This document shows, in pieces, positions 33,561-42,270 of a DNA stretch of 64,000 nt. The notes beneath the pieces were generated by a model. That model was not told the DNA's origin. It was given only the letters and a program-made list of their open reading frames with translations, and made no database searches. Position numbers and translations under genes: made by a program. Where the stretch lies: NCBI RefSeq assembly GCF_001426405.1, contig NZ_LMEP01000022.1, positions 125,363 through 189,362 on the forward strand, written 5' to 3'. Each line of letters opens with the position of its first letter. Positions within the stretch are counted from its first letter, which is position 1. Origin of the DNA: Streptomyces sp. Root1304. GTDB lineage: Bacteria; Actinomycetota; Actinomycetes; Streptomycetales; Streptomycetaceae.

Positions 33561-34772
33561 TCAGGCCCCCGTGCCCGGCGCGTACGCCAGCGGGTCCGCC
33601 AGTACGTCGTGGAGGACGAGTGCCGCCGCGCCTCGGGAGGCGTCCGTGGTGGTGGAGGCGGGGCGTAGGCGGGCCGTGGTCGGGGTCCAGAGGCCGGAGA
33701 CCACGCGGGCGGACAGCTCCTTCGTCAGCGCCGGGGCCAGCCACGGCATCAGTCGCGGGTAGATGCCGCCGAGGACGACCGCCTCGGGGTCGAGGAGGTT
33801 CACCGCGCCGGACAGGGCGCGGCCGAGCATGCGGCCCGCCTCCGCGAGGGCGGAGAGCGCGCGCGGGTCCTCCGCCTCGGCCCGCTCCGCGAGTTCGGGG
33901 ACCCCGGTGGTTCCGGCCGCTCCCAGGAGGGCCGCCTGGCCGGCGTACTGCTCCAGGCAGCCGCGCGAGCCGCAGCGGCAGCGCGGTCCCTCGGCGTCGA
34001 CGACGAGGTGTCCGATCTCGCCGGCGAAGCCGTGCGCGCCGCGCAGGAGCTCGCCGTGGACGACGATCGCGCCGCCGACGCCGATCTCGCCCGTGAGGTG
34101 CAGGAAGGTGCGGAGGTCGCCGAGCGTGCCGAACCACAGCTCGGCGAGGGCCGCCATGTTGGCCTCGTTGTCGGAGGTCAGAGGGAGGCCTTCGGTGGCG
34201 GGGCGCAGCGCGGTGAGGGCCGTACCGAAGAGGCGCTCGGCGGCGACCCCGTGCCAGCCGAGGTTGGGGGCCTGGCGGACGGTTCCGCCGGAGACCAGGC
34301 CGGGGAGGGCGAGTCCCGCTCCCGCCGGTACGAGGCCCCGACCGGCGGCTACCTCCAGGGCCTCGGCGGCGATGCGGGCGGCGCGGGCGAGGACCTCGGG
34401 GGCTTCGGCCGCACGGTTGTCGAGGCGCTCGGTGCGGCGGACGCGGTCGGCCCCCGTCAGGTCGACGACGCACACGGTGACGTAGTCGACGTTGATCTCG
34501 ACGCCGAGACCGGCGGGGCCGGTGTCGGCGGGCTTGAGAACGGTTCCGGGCCGTCCGGCCTGCCCGCTGAACGTCTTGCCCGACTCCACGAGGAACCCGA
34601 GGTCGAGGAGCTGCTCGACGAGGGAGGAGACGGCGGGCCGGGTGAGGCCGACACGGGCGGCGACGGCCGCGCGCGTCGTCTCCCCCGCGTCGTGGACGGT
34701 CCGCAGGACGAGGCTCAGGTTGTGCCTGCGCACTCCCGACTTGTCGGCCTTGGGCTCCGTGGGCTGGTTCAT
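33561..34772 (-). CDS. ROK-family transcriptional regulator
   Basis: A 403-residue ROK repressor. The N-terminal winged helix reads ETTRAAVAARVGLTRPAVSS and LVEQLLDLGFL. The sugar-kinase-like part has GEIGVGGAIVVHG and the zinc site CRCGSRGCLEQYAG. Proteins of this type repress sugar operons and include XylR. The xylA/xylB pair lies about 8 kb away, making xylose control plausible but unproven. The ATG at 34772 begins MNQPTEPKADKSGVRRHN. No sugar gene is directly adjacent. Confidence 0.9.
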   Translation of the reverse strand: MNQPTEPKADKSGVRRHNLSLVLRTVHDAGETTRAAVAARVGLTRPAVSSLVEQLLDLGFLVESGKTFSGQAGRPGTVLKPADTGPAGLGVEINVDYVTVCVVDLTGADRVRRTERLDNRAAEAPEVLARAARIAAEALEVAAGRGLVPAGAGLALPGLVSGGTVRQAPNLGWHGVAAERLFGTALTALRPATEGLPLTSDNEANMAALAELWFGTLGDLRTFLHLTGEIGVGGAIVVHGELLRGAHGFAGEIGHLVVDAEGPRCRCGSRGCLEQYAGQAALLGAAGTTGVPELAERAEAEDPRALSALAEAGRMLGRALSGAVNLLDPEAVVLGGIYPRLMPWLAPALTKELSARVVSGLWTPTTARLRPASTTTDASRGAAALVLHDVLADPLAYAPGTGA

Positions 34773-34872
34773 GGTGAGCGAGAGCCTAGTCGGCCGTTTC
34801 GCTCACCCTGAAACGGCGGGGCTGTCGCCTGGAGACGGTGGGGCGGTCGCCCCGGGATGGTCGGGGGGCACC

Positions 34873-34941
34873 CCCTGGGTGGTCGCGGTGGTCAACCCTG
34901 GGTGGTCGGGATGGTCAACCCTGGCTGGTCGGGGTGGTCGC
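34873..34941. repeat. three tandem 23-bp repeats
   Basis: Units at 34873, 34896 and 34919 read CCCTGGGTGGTCGCGGTGGT(CAA) with few changes; the third ends CGC. They lie in the 257-base divergent spacer between the ROK and HxlR genes, upstream of both. They could be a cooperative binding array or slippage repeats. Confidence 0.7.
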
Positions 34942-34991
34942 CCGCTGACCGCCAGGCCGCTCCCCCCGGTAACAGCCCCGCCCGTTAAAAT

Positions 34992-35008
34992 AGTTCAGTC
35001 ACCGAACT
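34992..35008. promoter_or_regulatory. inverted repeat upstream of hxlR-type gene
   Basis: AGTTC-N7-GAACT lies 21 bases before the ATG of the HxlR regulator, within the only AT-rich stretch of the spacer (GTTAAAATAGTTC). Site symmetry and location suit autoregulation by a dimeric winged-helix protein. Confidence 0.5.
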
Positions 35009-35029
35009 CTTCTGCGCTAGCCTCCCTCC

Positions 35030-35602
35030 ATGACGCTTCCGCGCGACTACCGCGGTCAGACCTGTGCCCTCGCCCGCTCGATGGAGATCGTCGGCGAGCG
35101 GTGGACGCTGCTGATCCTGCGTGACGCCTTCTACGGGGTCCGCAGGTTCGGCGAGTTCGCCGCGCATCTGAACGTGCCCCGGGCCGTGCTCACCGACCGG
35201 CTCTCCACCCTCACCGGGGCCGGGGTCCTGGAGCGCCGCCCCGAGACGGGTACCGGCCGCCGCGAGGTCTACGTGCTCACGCCGAAGGGCGTCGCCCTCT
35301 GGCCGGCCGTCCGCGCGCTCACCGCCTGGGGCGAGGAGTTCTACGCGCCGGACGGCGGCGGCCCGCGCCGGGTCTTCCTGCACGCCGGCGACGAGGCGGC
35401 GCTCGGGCCGGACGGCAGGTGCACGGGATGCGGCGCGGCCGTGCCCGTCGCCGACGTCCTGGTCGCCCCCGGCCCCGGGCTCGCCCCCTCGGCCCCGGAC
35501 GACGACCCGGTGACGGCCGCGCTCGCCCGGCCGCACCGGCTGCTCCTTCCCCTGCTCACCCACGCGCCCGCGGGGCGCTCCACGAGAGGTTCACAGTCAT
35601 GA
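35030..35602 (+). CDS. HxlR-family transcriptional regulator
   Basis: A 190-residue MarR-like winged-helix protein. The HxlR signature is evident: CALARSMEIVGERWTLLILR followed by DAFYGVRRFGEF, and LNVPRAVLTDRLSTLTGAGV then LERR. The C-terminal extension has a CTGCG motif (DGRCTGCGAAV) that may bind metal or sense thiols. Its stop overlaps the ATG of the ketopantoate reductase gene (ATGA), so the two form an operon. HxlR proteins often respond to aldehydes or quinones. Confidence 0.9.
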   Translation: MTLPRDYRGQTCALARSMEIVGERWTLLILRDAFYGVRRFGEFAAHLNVPRAVLTDRLSTLTGAGVLERRPETGTGRREVYVLTPKGVALWPAVRALTAWGEEFYAPDGGGPRRVFLHAGDEAALGPDGRCTGCGAAVPVADVLVAPGPGLAPSAPDDDPVTAALARPHRLLLPLLTHAPAGRSTRGSQS

Positions 35603-36576
35603 GGATCCTGGTCGTCGGCGCCGGTGCCACCGGTGGCTACTTCGGTGCCCTGCTCGCCCGCTCCGGACAGGACGTGACCTTCCTGGTCCGTCCGGGGCGC
35701 GCGGCGGTGCTGCGCGAGCGCGGGCTCCGGGTCGTCGCCCGCGACGAGCAATGGGCCCTGACACCCCGCCTGGTGACGGCCGACGCGCTCGACGCGCCGT
35801 ACGACGTCGTCCTCCTGTCGGTGAAGTCCACCGGTCTGGACGGGGCGATCGAGGACGTGGCGCCGGCCGTCGGTCCGGACACGGCGGTCGTGCCCCTGCT
35901 CAACGGCATCGCCCATCTCGACGCCCTCAACGCCCGGTTCGGTAACTCGGTCGTCCTCGGGGGCGTGGCCAAGGTCGTCACCGCGCTCGACGAGGACGGT
36001 GACATCCGCCGGTTCGCCCCGCTGGCCCACCTGGCGCTCGGCGAGCAGGACGGTACGGAGTCCGCGCGCGCGGCGGCGGTCCGCGCGGCGCTGGACACGG
36101 CGGGGATCGCGTCCCCCGTGCCGGGGCACATCGTGACGGCGATGTGGCACAAGTGGGTGTTCATCACCACCCTGGGCGCCGTGACGAGCCTGATGCGCGG
36201 CACGGTCGGCGACGTGTACGACGTGCCGGGCGGTCCGGCCCTGGGCCCGGCGCTGCTCGACGAGGCTGCGGCGGTGGCGGCGGCGGCCGGACATCCCGTA
36301 CCGGATTCCGAGCGGGCGGCCACGCTCGCCGTGGTGTCCGCGTCCGGGTCGCCGATGGTGCCGTCCCTCTACCGCGATCTGACGGCCGGCCGTCCCACGG
36401 AGGTCGAGCACCTCTTCGGCGACCTCACGGCCCGGGCCCGCACGCTGGGCGTGGCGACCCCGCTGCTCGACCTGGCGACCCTGCATCTGCGGGTCCACCA
36501 GAGGCGGGTGACGGCGAGCCCGACGTCGACCGCGACCGCGACCGCGACCGCAGTGGCTACGGCCGGCGAGGCCTGA
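35599..36576 (+). CDS. 2-dehydropantoate 2-reductase family protein
   Basis: A 325-residue NADPH-dependent reductase of the PanE/ApbA family. The nucleotide loop is ILVVGAGATGGYFGALLA at the N-terminus, and the catalytic Lys region lies in MWHKWVFITTLGAVTSLMRG, with the family C-terminal segment SPMVPSLYRDLTAGRPTEVE. It may make pantoate, but many paralogues act on other 2-oxo acids. It is translationally coupled to an HxlR regulator, hinting at an inducible accessory role. The tail TASPTSTATATATAVATAG is a Thr/Ala repeat. Confidence 0.86.
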   Translation: MRILVVGAGATGGYFGALLARSGQDVTFLVRPGRAAVLRERGLRVVARDEQWALTPRLVTADALDAPYDVVLLSVKSTGLDGAIEDVAPAVGPDTAVVPLLNGIAHLDALNARFGNSVVLGGVAKVVTALDEDGDIRRFAPLAHLALGEQDGTESARAAAVRAALDTAGIASPVPGHIVTAMWHKWVFITTLGAVTSLMRGTVGDVYDVPGGPALGPALLDEAAAVAAAAGHPVPDSERAATLAVVSASGSPMVPSLYRDLTAGRPTEVEHLFGDLTARARTLGVATPLLDLATLHLRVHQRRVTASPTSTATATATAVATAGEA

Positions 36577-36589
36577 GGGGCGCATGGAG

Positions 36590-36619
36590 CCCGGCCGGCC
36601 GTCGCCGTCGCCGGCCGGG
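36590..36619 (+). terminator. 10-bp perfect hairpin terminator
   Basis: CCCGGCCGGC and GCCGGCCGGG flank a 10-base loop, 13 bases after the reductase stop, in a convergent spacer. Confidence 0.65.
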
Positions 36620-36683
36620 TTCCAAGGCGCACCCGAGGCAGCAGCAGCCCGGACCGGATCCCGGGCGCGCCGCCCCTCCGGGC

Positions 36684-37712
36684 TCACCGCTCGCCCCCGG
36701 CCCAGTACGCCGCCCGCACCTCCCCCTCCGCGAAGTCGCGGCGCGGCAGACCGAGGCCGAGGGACTGCTCCAAGGCGTGGAAGTACAGCTCGAACGTGCT
36801 GGTCAGTTCGGGGTGGTCCAGCTCGGCACGGCGTACGGCTCTGTTGAGGAAGTCCAGCTCGCCGCCGCGCCGGTAGGGGGCGCGCCCGCGCTCGTACCAG
36901 ATCAGCTCCAGCATGCCCCAGTCGTCGTCGACGCGGCGGCCGTCCCTCAGGTAGTCGAGGGTGTAGATGGCCTTCGCGGAGGTGGCGGTCAGCCACACGC
37001 TCTCCCGGATCCCGAGCGCCGCGTACGCCTCCTTGTCGGCGAAGGACCCCGGTGGGCTGTCGTGATGCAGCAGGAACGTCCACTCGCCCACCCGGCCGAA
37101 ACAGCAGCTCTCCCACTCGCGGTCCCAGTGGACCCTGCCGTTGTCGACGGCCTTCAGATCCTTCAGGCGCGTGCCGGCCGCGACCTGTGCGGGATCGGCC
37201 CCGTACAGCAGGGCCAGCCGCTCGGCGTCGACGGACTCTCCGGGCGCCGCGCGGAAGAAGGCCAGGGTGGTGTACGGCTCCTGACCACGCCAGGAACCAG
37301 CTATCCAGGCGAGCCCGTCCAGGGGGTCGCGCCCACAGGCCTCGACCGTCCCCGCCTCGTCCAGGCCACCACTGCGGAACCTTCTGCCCCACACCGGATC
37401 GATCCGCTCCAGCGCGTGGGCCGCCTCTTCGACGCTGCCGCCGCGCCGGCCCATCGCGTCCTCGGCGATCAGGTACAGGACCAGATCGAGATCGCGGGTG
37501 GCGAAGGACTCCAGGTGCGGTCCGTGGTGGCCGTGCACGGTGCCGTCCTCGTCCAGCAGCAGCCGCAGACCGTCCTCCTCCCCGTCCCCGGCCCACCGCT
37601 CCAGCTCCGCGCGCGAGAACGCCACGGGCGGCAGCCCGACCTCGTGGAGCAGGACATGACCGGCGGCCTTCCGCCGCCAGCCCTCCGCAAGTGTCCCCTC
37701 GGTGATCTTCAT
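36684..37712 (-). CDS. hypothetical protein
   Basis: A 342-residue cytoplasmic protein of a type frequent in Streptomyces but not recognised as a named family. The central part contains GEWTFLLHHDSPPGSFADKE, ALGIRESVWLTATSAKAIYT and LDYLRDGRRVDDDWGMLELI, which recall DUF6461-like immunity-type proteins. The C-terminal 70 residues are helical. The ATG at 37712 gives MKITEGTLAEGW. It is the largest of several orphan genes in this patch. The function is unknown. Confidence 0.66.
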   Translation of the reverse strand: MKITEGTLAEGWRRKAAGHVLLHEVGLPPVAFSRAELERWAGDGEEDGLRLLLDEDGTVHGHHGPHLESFATRDLDLVLYLIAEDAMGRRGGSVEEAAHALERIDPVWGRRFRSGGLDEAGTVEACGRDPLDGLAWIAGSWRGQEPYTTLAFFRAAPGESVDAERLALLYGADPAQVAAGTRLKDLKAVDNGRVHWDREWESCCFGRVGEWTFLLHHDSPPGSFADKEAYAALGIRESVWLTATSAKAIYTLDYLRDGRRVDDDWGMLELIWYERGRAPYRRGGELDFLNRAVRRAELDHPELTSTFELYFHALEQSLGLGLPRRDFAEGEVRAAYWAGGER

Positions 37713-37830
37713 GACGTCAGCATAGGAAGGGGCACTGACAACCGTCCGACGCCTTCAACCGCTCCCAAGGACCTGCCCGGCGGATCGTACGGAAGCCCTC
37801 CCTGGTCGCGGTGGGCCTCTGTTCAGGGAG

Positions 37831-38190
37831 TCAGCGGAGTCGGTCCGGCGCCGGAAGCCGACGGATCTGGTCATCGCCCCACGCGTACACCTCCAGGCTG
37901 GACAGGTAGCCGTCATGGGCGAAGACCAACGCTCCGCCAACCGGCTCTCCATCGGCGTCGACCACCGTTGCGTCGGCCATCGGAGTGCCGCTGACCGGCG
38001 CGGCCGCCACCAGTGACCTGTCCAGGTCGAAGACGAGGCTGGCGCAGGAACAACTGCAGCGGCCGATGACGTGCAGGAAGGGGATCTGCGCGAGCAGGGC
38101 CCGATGGCTGGGCTCGTCGCTGCTCAGGAGAGCTTCGAGAAGCCGGACCGCTTCCGCAGGTATCCGATCGCCAGACGCGCGGGTTTCCAT
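37831..38190 (-). CDS. hypothetical protein with Cys-rich motif
   Basis: A 119-residue protein. A Cys cluster RCSCSCASLVFD (about 44-55) is followed by DADGEPVGGALVFAHDGYLS and SLEVYAWGDD. Similar small proteins with a CxCxC cluster and HDGYLSxLEVY occur widely in Streptomyces without known role. The ATG at 38190 starts METRASGDRIPAEAVR. It is another member of the orphan-gene patch and lies next to a transposase remnant. Confidence 0.62.
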   Translation of the reverse strand: METRASGDRIPAEAVRLLEALLSSDEPSHRALLAQIPFLHVIGRCSCSCASLVFDLDRSLVAAAPVSGTPMADATVVDADGEPVGGALVFAHDGYLSSLEVYAWGDDQIRRLPAPDRLR

Positions 38191-38227
38191 GCCGTGACCC
38201 GACCATCCGACCGATCAGGAGGTCAAA

Positions 38228-38425
38228 CCAGAATCAGAGCCGGGCTCGATCGACGTGGAGGCAGTTGTGTCGGCCCTGGTCTGCGGTCCGGGGTCCTGTC
38301 GGGAGGGGTCCCCTGCCGGAGCCAGGGGCTGATGGCGGCCGTGGTGAGGGGGCCGTGTGAGAGTGCCGTGTCTGCGGCAAGGTGGATCTTCGTGGTCAGT
38401 ACGCCGCGGGACCGTCCGAGGACAT
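38228..38425 (-). pseudogene. IS5-type transposase fragment
   Basis: The minus strand reads DHVLGRSRGVLTTKIHLAAD and then decays. GRSRGGLTTKIHLAADG is a hallmark of IS5-group transposases in Streptomyces. Only about 65 codons remain, with no flanking inverted repeats found. It abuts the beheaded MarR gene, so it probably marks the old insertion. Confidence 0.6.
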
Positions 38426-38681
38426 GGTCGCGATCGTCAATGACCTCCAGAGCGGCGGCTTGGTCAGCCGTACGCCCGACCCCGCGGACCGGCGCAAGAA
38501 CGCCATCACCGTCTCGGCGAGCGGCAAGGAGCGTCTGCGACGCACAGAACGCCTGGGCGATGAGGCCAACGACGAACTGACTGCGGCGCTCACGCCCCTG
38601 GAGCGTGACCAGCTCATCGACCTGCTCACGCGCATCGCTCACCCGAAGGAACCCTGCGGCGGCGCGGGTGAGACCCCGTAA
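38402..38681 (+). pseudogene. 5'-truncated MarR-family regulator
   Basis: About 90 codons match the second half of a MarR protein: DMVAIVNDLQSGGLVSRTPD followed by PADRRKNAITVSASGKERL (the wing) and LTPLERDQLIDLLTRIA. The N-terminal dimerisation helices and the recognition-helix start are missing. Upstream sequence belongs to a transposase remnant on the other strand, so the apparent start is a chimaera. Confidence 0.66.
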
Positions 38682-38741
38682 CGCCATCCCTCCCGTGTCC
38701 GCGGAACCGCCTCGCCGGACCCCCGATCGTCTGCCCCAGGG

Positions 38742-39275
38742 TCAGATGTCGCCCTGGACGAGGGCGTGCAGGTGCTCGTCGTGCCATCCGTCCGCGTGCA
38801 GCAGCGCGCTGCGCATGGTTCCTTCGAGGGAGTATCCGGCCTTCTCCGCCACACGGCAGGACGCCGGGTTGGCCACCGAGTGACACAGGCGCAGGCGGTG
38901 GAGGCCGAGGTCGTTCAGAGCCCACCCGCTGACGCGTTGCGTGGCCTCGGCCACCACGCCACCGCCGCGAGCCGAGGGAAGGATCCAGTAGACGACCTCG
39001 GCGCTGCCGGCGCCGAGGTCGATGTCGCCCCACCCGATCAGTCCCACGGCCTCCCCGCCCGGTCGCGCGATGGCCCAGATCGCGCTCAGCTCGGCCCGCC
39101 AACGCTCATGCATGCGCTCGATCCTCCGCCGCGCGTCGTCCCGTGTCTCCACGAACAGGCGGTTCCACTGGCGAATCCCGGGATCCTGACCGGCCGTCAC
39201 CAGGACGTCAGCGTCGGCGATACGCCAGGGACGCAGTTCCAGACCGCCCGGAAGGCCGAGAATCGGCTGAGCCAT
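38742..39275 (-). CDS. GNAT-family N-acetyltransferase
   Basis: A 177-residue acetyltransferase of the RimJ/RimL-like group: LELRPWRIADADVLVTAGQD at the start, then EVVYWILPSARGGGVVAEAT (acetyl-CoA binding loop) and LHRLRLCHSVANPASCRVAE with KAGYSLEGTMRSALLHADGW. Protein N-termini or small amines are usual substrates; none can be assigned. ATG 39275 or 39284 may start it. It is a stand-alone gene. Confidence 0.86.
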   Translation of the reverse strand: MAQPILGLPGGLELRPWRIADADVLVTAGQDPGIRQWNRLFVETRDDARRRIERMHERWRAELSAIWAIARPGGEAVGLIGWGDIDLGAGSAEVVYWILPSARGGGVVAEATQRVSGWALNDLGLHRLRLCHSVANPASCRVAEKAGYSLEGTMRSALLHADGWHDEHLHALVQGDI

Positions 39276-39340
39276 CGCGGCCATCCGGCCCGCAGGAACA
39301 ACTGCTGGTATGCCTGAGCTGGAGATCATCTCGGCATCCT

Positions 39341-39370
39341 GCCACGGCTTCGGCCTCGCGAAGCCGTGGC
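39341..39370. terminator. 12-bp perfect hairpin
   Basis: GCCACGGCTTCG and CGAAGCCGTGGC pair perfectly across a 6-base loop between the small membrane protein gene and the GNAT gene. On the minus strand it lies 85 bases after the membrane-protein stop and could end that transcript. Confidence 0.65.
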
Positions 39371-39454
39371 CACGGCCGCCGCTCGCGGAGCTCGTGGCCT
39401 CGCACCGGCCGCGACGCCCCGCCACCGACCCGGCGAACCCATGCGGTCACGGCT

Positions 39455-39685
39455 TCAGGGCCGGGTCTCCCTCCGGCTGTACGTGTCACTCGCCGTGGGC
39501 ATCGAGTTGTGGACGGCGGCGGCGCCGAAGGACACGCGGTCCTGCTGGGCCTGGCGGGCGGCCTGCTGCTCCAGGAGGAGGCCCTCGGCCGATTCCGTGC
39601 GCGCGCCGTTCCTTCGCAGCAGCGTGACGATCATGAGCACCCCCAAGGCACCGAAGATCCCGAACAGGACCATTACAGAGACCAT
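39455..39685 (-). CDS. small single-span membrane protein
   Basis: A 76-residue protein with one N-terminal helix (VSVMVLFGIFGALGVLMIVT) and a polar, Gln/Ala-rich cytoplasmic tail (LLLEQQAARQAQQDRVSFG). The ATG at 39685 is preceded by GAGGGGGGAGTCCCAA, a good ribosome-binding site. It is of a kind frequent in Streptomyces; the function is unknown. Confidence 0.68.
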   Translation of the reverse strand: MVSVMVLFGIFGALGVLMIVTLLRRNGARTESAEGLLLEQQAARQAQQDRVSFGAAAVHNSMPTASDTYSRRETRP

Positions 39686-39984
39686 TTGGGACTCCCCCCT
39701 CGTTTCCCTCAGGGTAGACGGTCCCCTGAGGGATGTCCCGTGGATGCTCTCCGAGCCGCCGCGAGAGTGGGCCGCCGCGAACCTCCGCCAACTTGAACTC
39801 GCAGGTCAAAGGGCAGGTGCGACCCGATCTCGGGTTGCTCACGCTGGTCGTGGGCGATGGCCTGGGGTGCAGATCGTCAGTCAGCGCTCGGCTTGTCGGT
39901 TCTTGCGGTACGTCTCGTCATCCCAGCCAGGTACCTGGAAGCGGGCTTGGGCGGCGGGGTTCGGGGCGGCGTCGTGACGGCCCC

Positions 39985-40483
39985 TCAGGACTCCTAACGA
40001 AATGATCTTCGAGATGGTTGGATCGCTCCGGGACGGCTTCGGTTCGGGCACGACCTGCTGGCGCCGAGTGGGCCGAGGCCGAGGTATGGCCGCGACTGCA
40101 CGAGGCTCTCCTCGCCGAGCTCTGCGGCGCAAACGCTCTGGATTTCTCCCGGGCGGCGGTCGACGGCTCTCGCATCCGGGCGCTGAAGGGGGATCCAAGA
40201 CGGGACGAAGTCCTGTCGACCTGGGCAGGACGGGCAGCAAGCACCACCTGATCACCGACGCCACCGGCATCCCGCTCGCCGTCACCCTGACCGGCGGCAA
40301 CCGCAACGACGTCACCCAGCTGATCCCACTGCTTCAGGCAGTGCCGTCCGTTCGGGGCAAGCGTGGCCGGCCCCCGGCGCCTCCCCGACGTCGTGCTCGG
40401 TGACCGCGGCTACGACCACGACAAGTACCGTCGTCTCGCAGTCATCTGCCGGCGGCGCCTGGCCGCAGTTCAGCGCCGCCACT
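39985..40483 (+). pseudogene. degenerate IS5-family transposase
   Basis: Pieces of one transposase lie in at least three frames: VWPRLHEALLAELCGANALD then FSRAAVDGSRIRALKG; next SKHHLITDATGIPLAVTLTG and GNRNDVTQLIPLLQAVPSV; and last LPDVVLGDRGYDHDKYRRLA. These are the DDE-domain signatures of Streptomyces IS5-type elements. Shifts occur near 40195 and 40380, and the N-terminal domain is missing. CTCCTAACGAAATGATC near 39988 may be the old left end. No activity is possible. Confidence 0.78.
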
Positions 40484-40949
40484 CATAGGCACCCGGTGAA
40501 GACTCCAGCACTTCGCTCGGCCACTCCTGCAGCACCTTCCTGAGTAGCTTCCGCTGCTCGTCTATCCAGCCCTCTTCAAGACTCATGGGAAGGAACACGG
40601 AGACGCACGAACTGCCCAGATCTTCTACACGGACAGCGACAGTCCCATGCTCCTCGTTGTGCGGCTGGATCTTGATCTCGGGGCTGCGGTCGTCATCCCT
40701 CCAACAGATGTCCTGACCGGCATCAAGCAGGTCCAGAGCACGGGACCACTCCTCCAGGTCCGAAGGGAACAGGGACATGGCCAGCCGACCATCGACGAAG
40801 CTGCTGGTCACCATGACCTCTGCGTCGAGCTGGTCGTGAAGATGCAGCACGCCCGGCGACCTACGCCCCAGCACACGCACCCGAAAGCTGTTGTCGCCAT
40901 CCGAGAGGCTGATCAGTTCCACCCTGCACCCTCTGCCCTGCCCGCTCAC
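40470..40949 (-). CDS. DUF5959 family protein
   Basis: A 159-residue protein. The opening ELISLSDGDNSFRVRVLGRR followed by SPGVLHLHDQLDAEVMV and GRLAMSLFPSDLEEWSRALD matches the DUF5959 family known from Streptomyces. The rest has a beta-rich character with VAVRVEDLGSSCVSVFLPMS. No function is established; similarity in style to immunity proteins is only suggestive. The 3' end touches the transposase remnant on the other strand. Confidence 0.72.
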   Translation of the reverse strand: MSGQGRGCRVELISLSDGDNSFRVRVLGRRSPGVLHLHDQLDAEVMVTSSFVDGRLAMSLFPSDLEEWSRALDLLDAGQDICWRDDDRSPEIKIQPHNEEHGTVAVRVEDLGSSCVSVFLPMSLEEGWIDEQRKLLRKVLQEWPSEVLESSPGAYEWRR

Positions 40950-41062
40950 ATCTGTCAGAGCTCAGGGTCTCCGAACCAGATCAACGGGCACAAGCAGGTT
41001 GTCCCCGCCTCATTCCGTCAGGAGTTCCTACAGGGCGGATTCGCGCCTGGGACCATGGACGC

Positions 41063-41863
41063 ATGTCCGAGGAACCAGACCCGATGTCCAGTCTGTGGCC
41101 GCTCGCGTCGTCCGAGGCCACCGACTGGCTGCTGGAGCTGTGCGGTGACGGCCTGACCGGGTTCATGCCTCCGGCGATGCCTGACGCGGTGTGGGTGCTC
41201 AACGCCATGTACGAGCACGATCAAGGATCGGCCGATGTGTCGTACCACGAGTACCACCAGGCACGTCTTGCCGACGGGAGCACCCTGCCCCACATCGTCG
41301 CGGGCATCGACCTTGACGCCGTCGGCGTCGCCACAGGAGGAGGACTGGGCCGCGCCCAGCACCCAGGCCCCGGCTGGCGACGGCTGCGCTGGGCCGAACT
41401 CGCCCGGAGGACCGGCGACCCGGCCGTGCCCGACGGGCTGATGCCTTCCTACCGTTGCTTTCCCTCAGCGAAGAAGGAGGGCAGCTGGCCGCTGGGCATG
41501 ATCCCGCCGACCGAGGGGAGCCTGGACCGTGATACCTGGAACCGGCTCATCAGCCTCCTCATCCAGTACAGCCCCGCAGGCCTGAACACCCGCTGCCTGG
41601 CCTACTACAACCCTCTGATGCTCGGAGCCACCGACTTCGACAACCTCCACGTGCGTGCGGGTCGACTCGGCGCCGCCGAACTCCTCTACGACCAGTCCGA
41701 AGCCGACTTCAGCCCGTCCAACCTCTGGGCCGATGACCGCTCCTGGGTCCTGTGCACCGACTACGACCTGTGGGCCACCAAGATCGTCGGTTCCCCGGCC
41801 CTCATCAACGCCTTGCTGGCCGACTCTGAGATCGAGGCGGTTCGCCTGCCCTGGGCACACTGA
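41063..41863 (+). CDS. hypothetical protein
   Basis: A 266-residue protein with no recognised domain. It begins LWPLASSEATDWLLELCGDG and contains RCLAYYNPLMLGATDFDNLH and YDQSEADFSPSNLWADDRSW, ending VGSPALINALLADSEIEAVR. The lack of a signal peptide or membrane segment makes it cytoplasmic. Codon use is clean, with strong G/C third positions, supporting a real gene. It lies in the orphan-gene patch between IS remnants. Confidence 0.66.
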   Translation: MSEEPDPMSSLWPLASSEATDWLLELCGDGLTGFMPPAMPDAVWVLNAMYEHDQGSADVSYHEYHQARLADGSTLPHIVAGIDLDAVGVATGGGLGRAQHPGPGWRRLRWAELARRTGDPAVPDGLMPSYRCFPSAKKEGSWPLGMIPPTEGSLDRDTWNRLISLLIQYSPAGLNTRCLAYYNPLMLGATDFDNLHVRAGRLGAAELLYDQSEADFSPSNLWADDRSWVLCTDYDLWATKIVGSPALINALLADSEIEAVRLPWAH

Positions 41864-42270
41864 CCACGAGCCGCCTCGGCCCGGCCGATGCCGGGGAAGG
41901 CCGGTGGCCGGGCAGTGATGTTGATCCCGCACCGCGAGCCGGGCGTGGAGCGGGCGCGCTGCCGTGGGACTACCAGCACACATCATTGCCGCCGTGCGGC
42001 AGGCCCCCGGGCCGGTCATGGCCCCGTGAGGTCGGCGAGACGGTCGGGGTAGACGTCAGCGTGAAGGCCAAGCTGGAACCGACTGCGCACCAAGCTGGTC
42101 AGACTTGTCGATCGCGGCTGGCTGCGCCAACCGAGTCCTCACCCCGTCGGACGTGCACCGGTCGAGCATGGTTTCGGCGAGGGCGAGGTTGTGCATCCGG
42201 GCAATGCCGAACCAGCCACACCAGCCACACCGAGATCGTTCCACGGGGTGGCCTGCGACCGTCCCGCCTC
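41864..42270. other. 407-base gap with possible transposase debris
   Basis: No intact gene. On the plus strand NRLRTKLVRLVDRGWLRQPS (about 42075-42134) resembles the leader helix found upstream of some Streptomyces transposase domains. On the minus strand FGIARMHNLALAETMLDRC is protein-like. Both are short and unconnected, so decayed mobile DNA is a guess. Confidence 0.3.

Noticed and set aside
35341..37596. Long minus-strand frame opposite panE
   Set aside because: Antisense shadow spanning several real genes.
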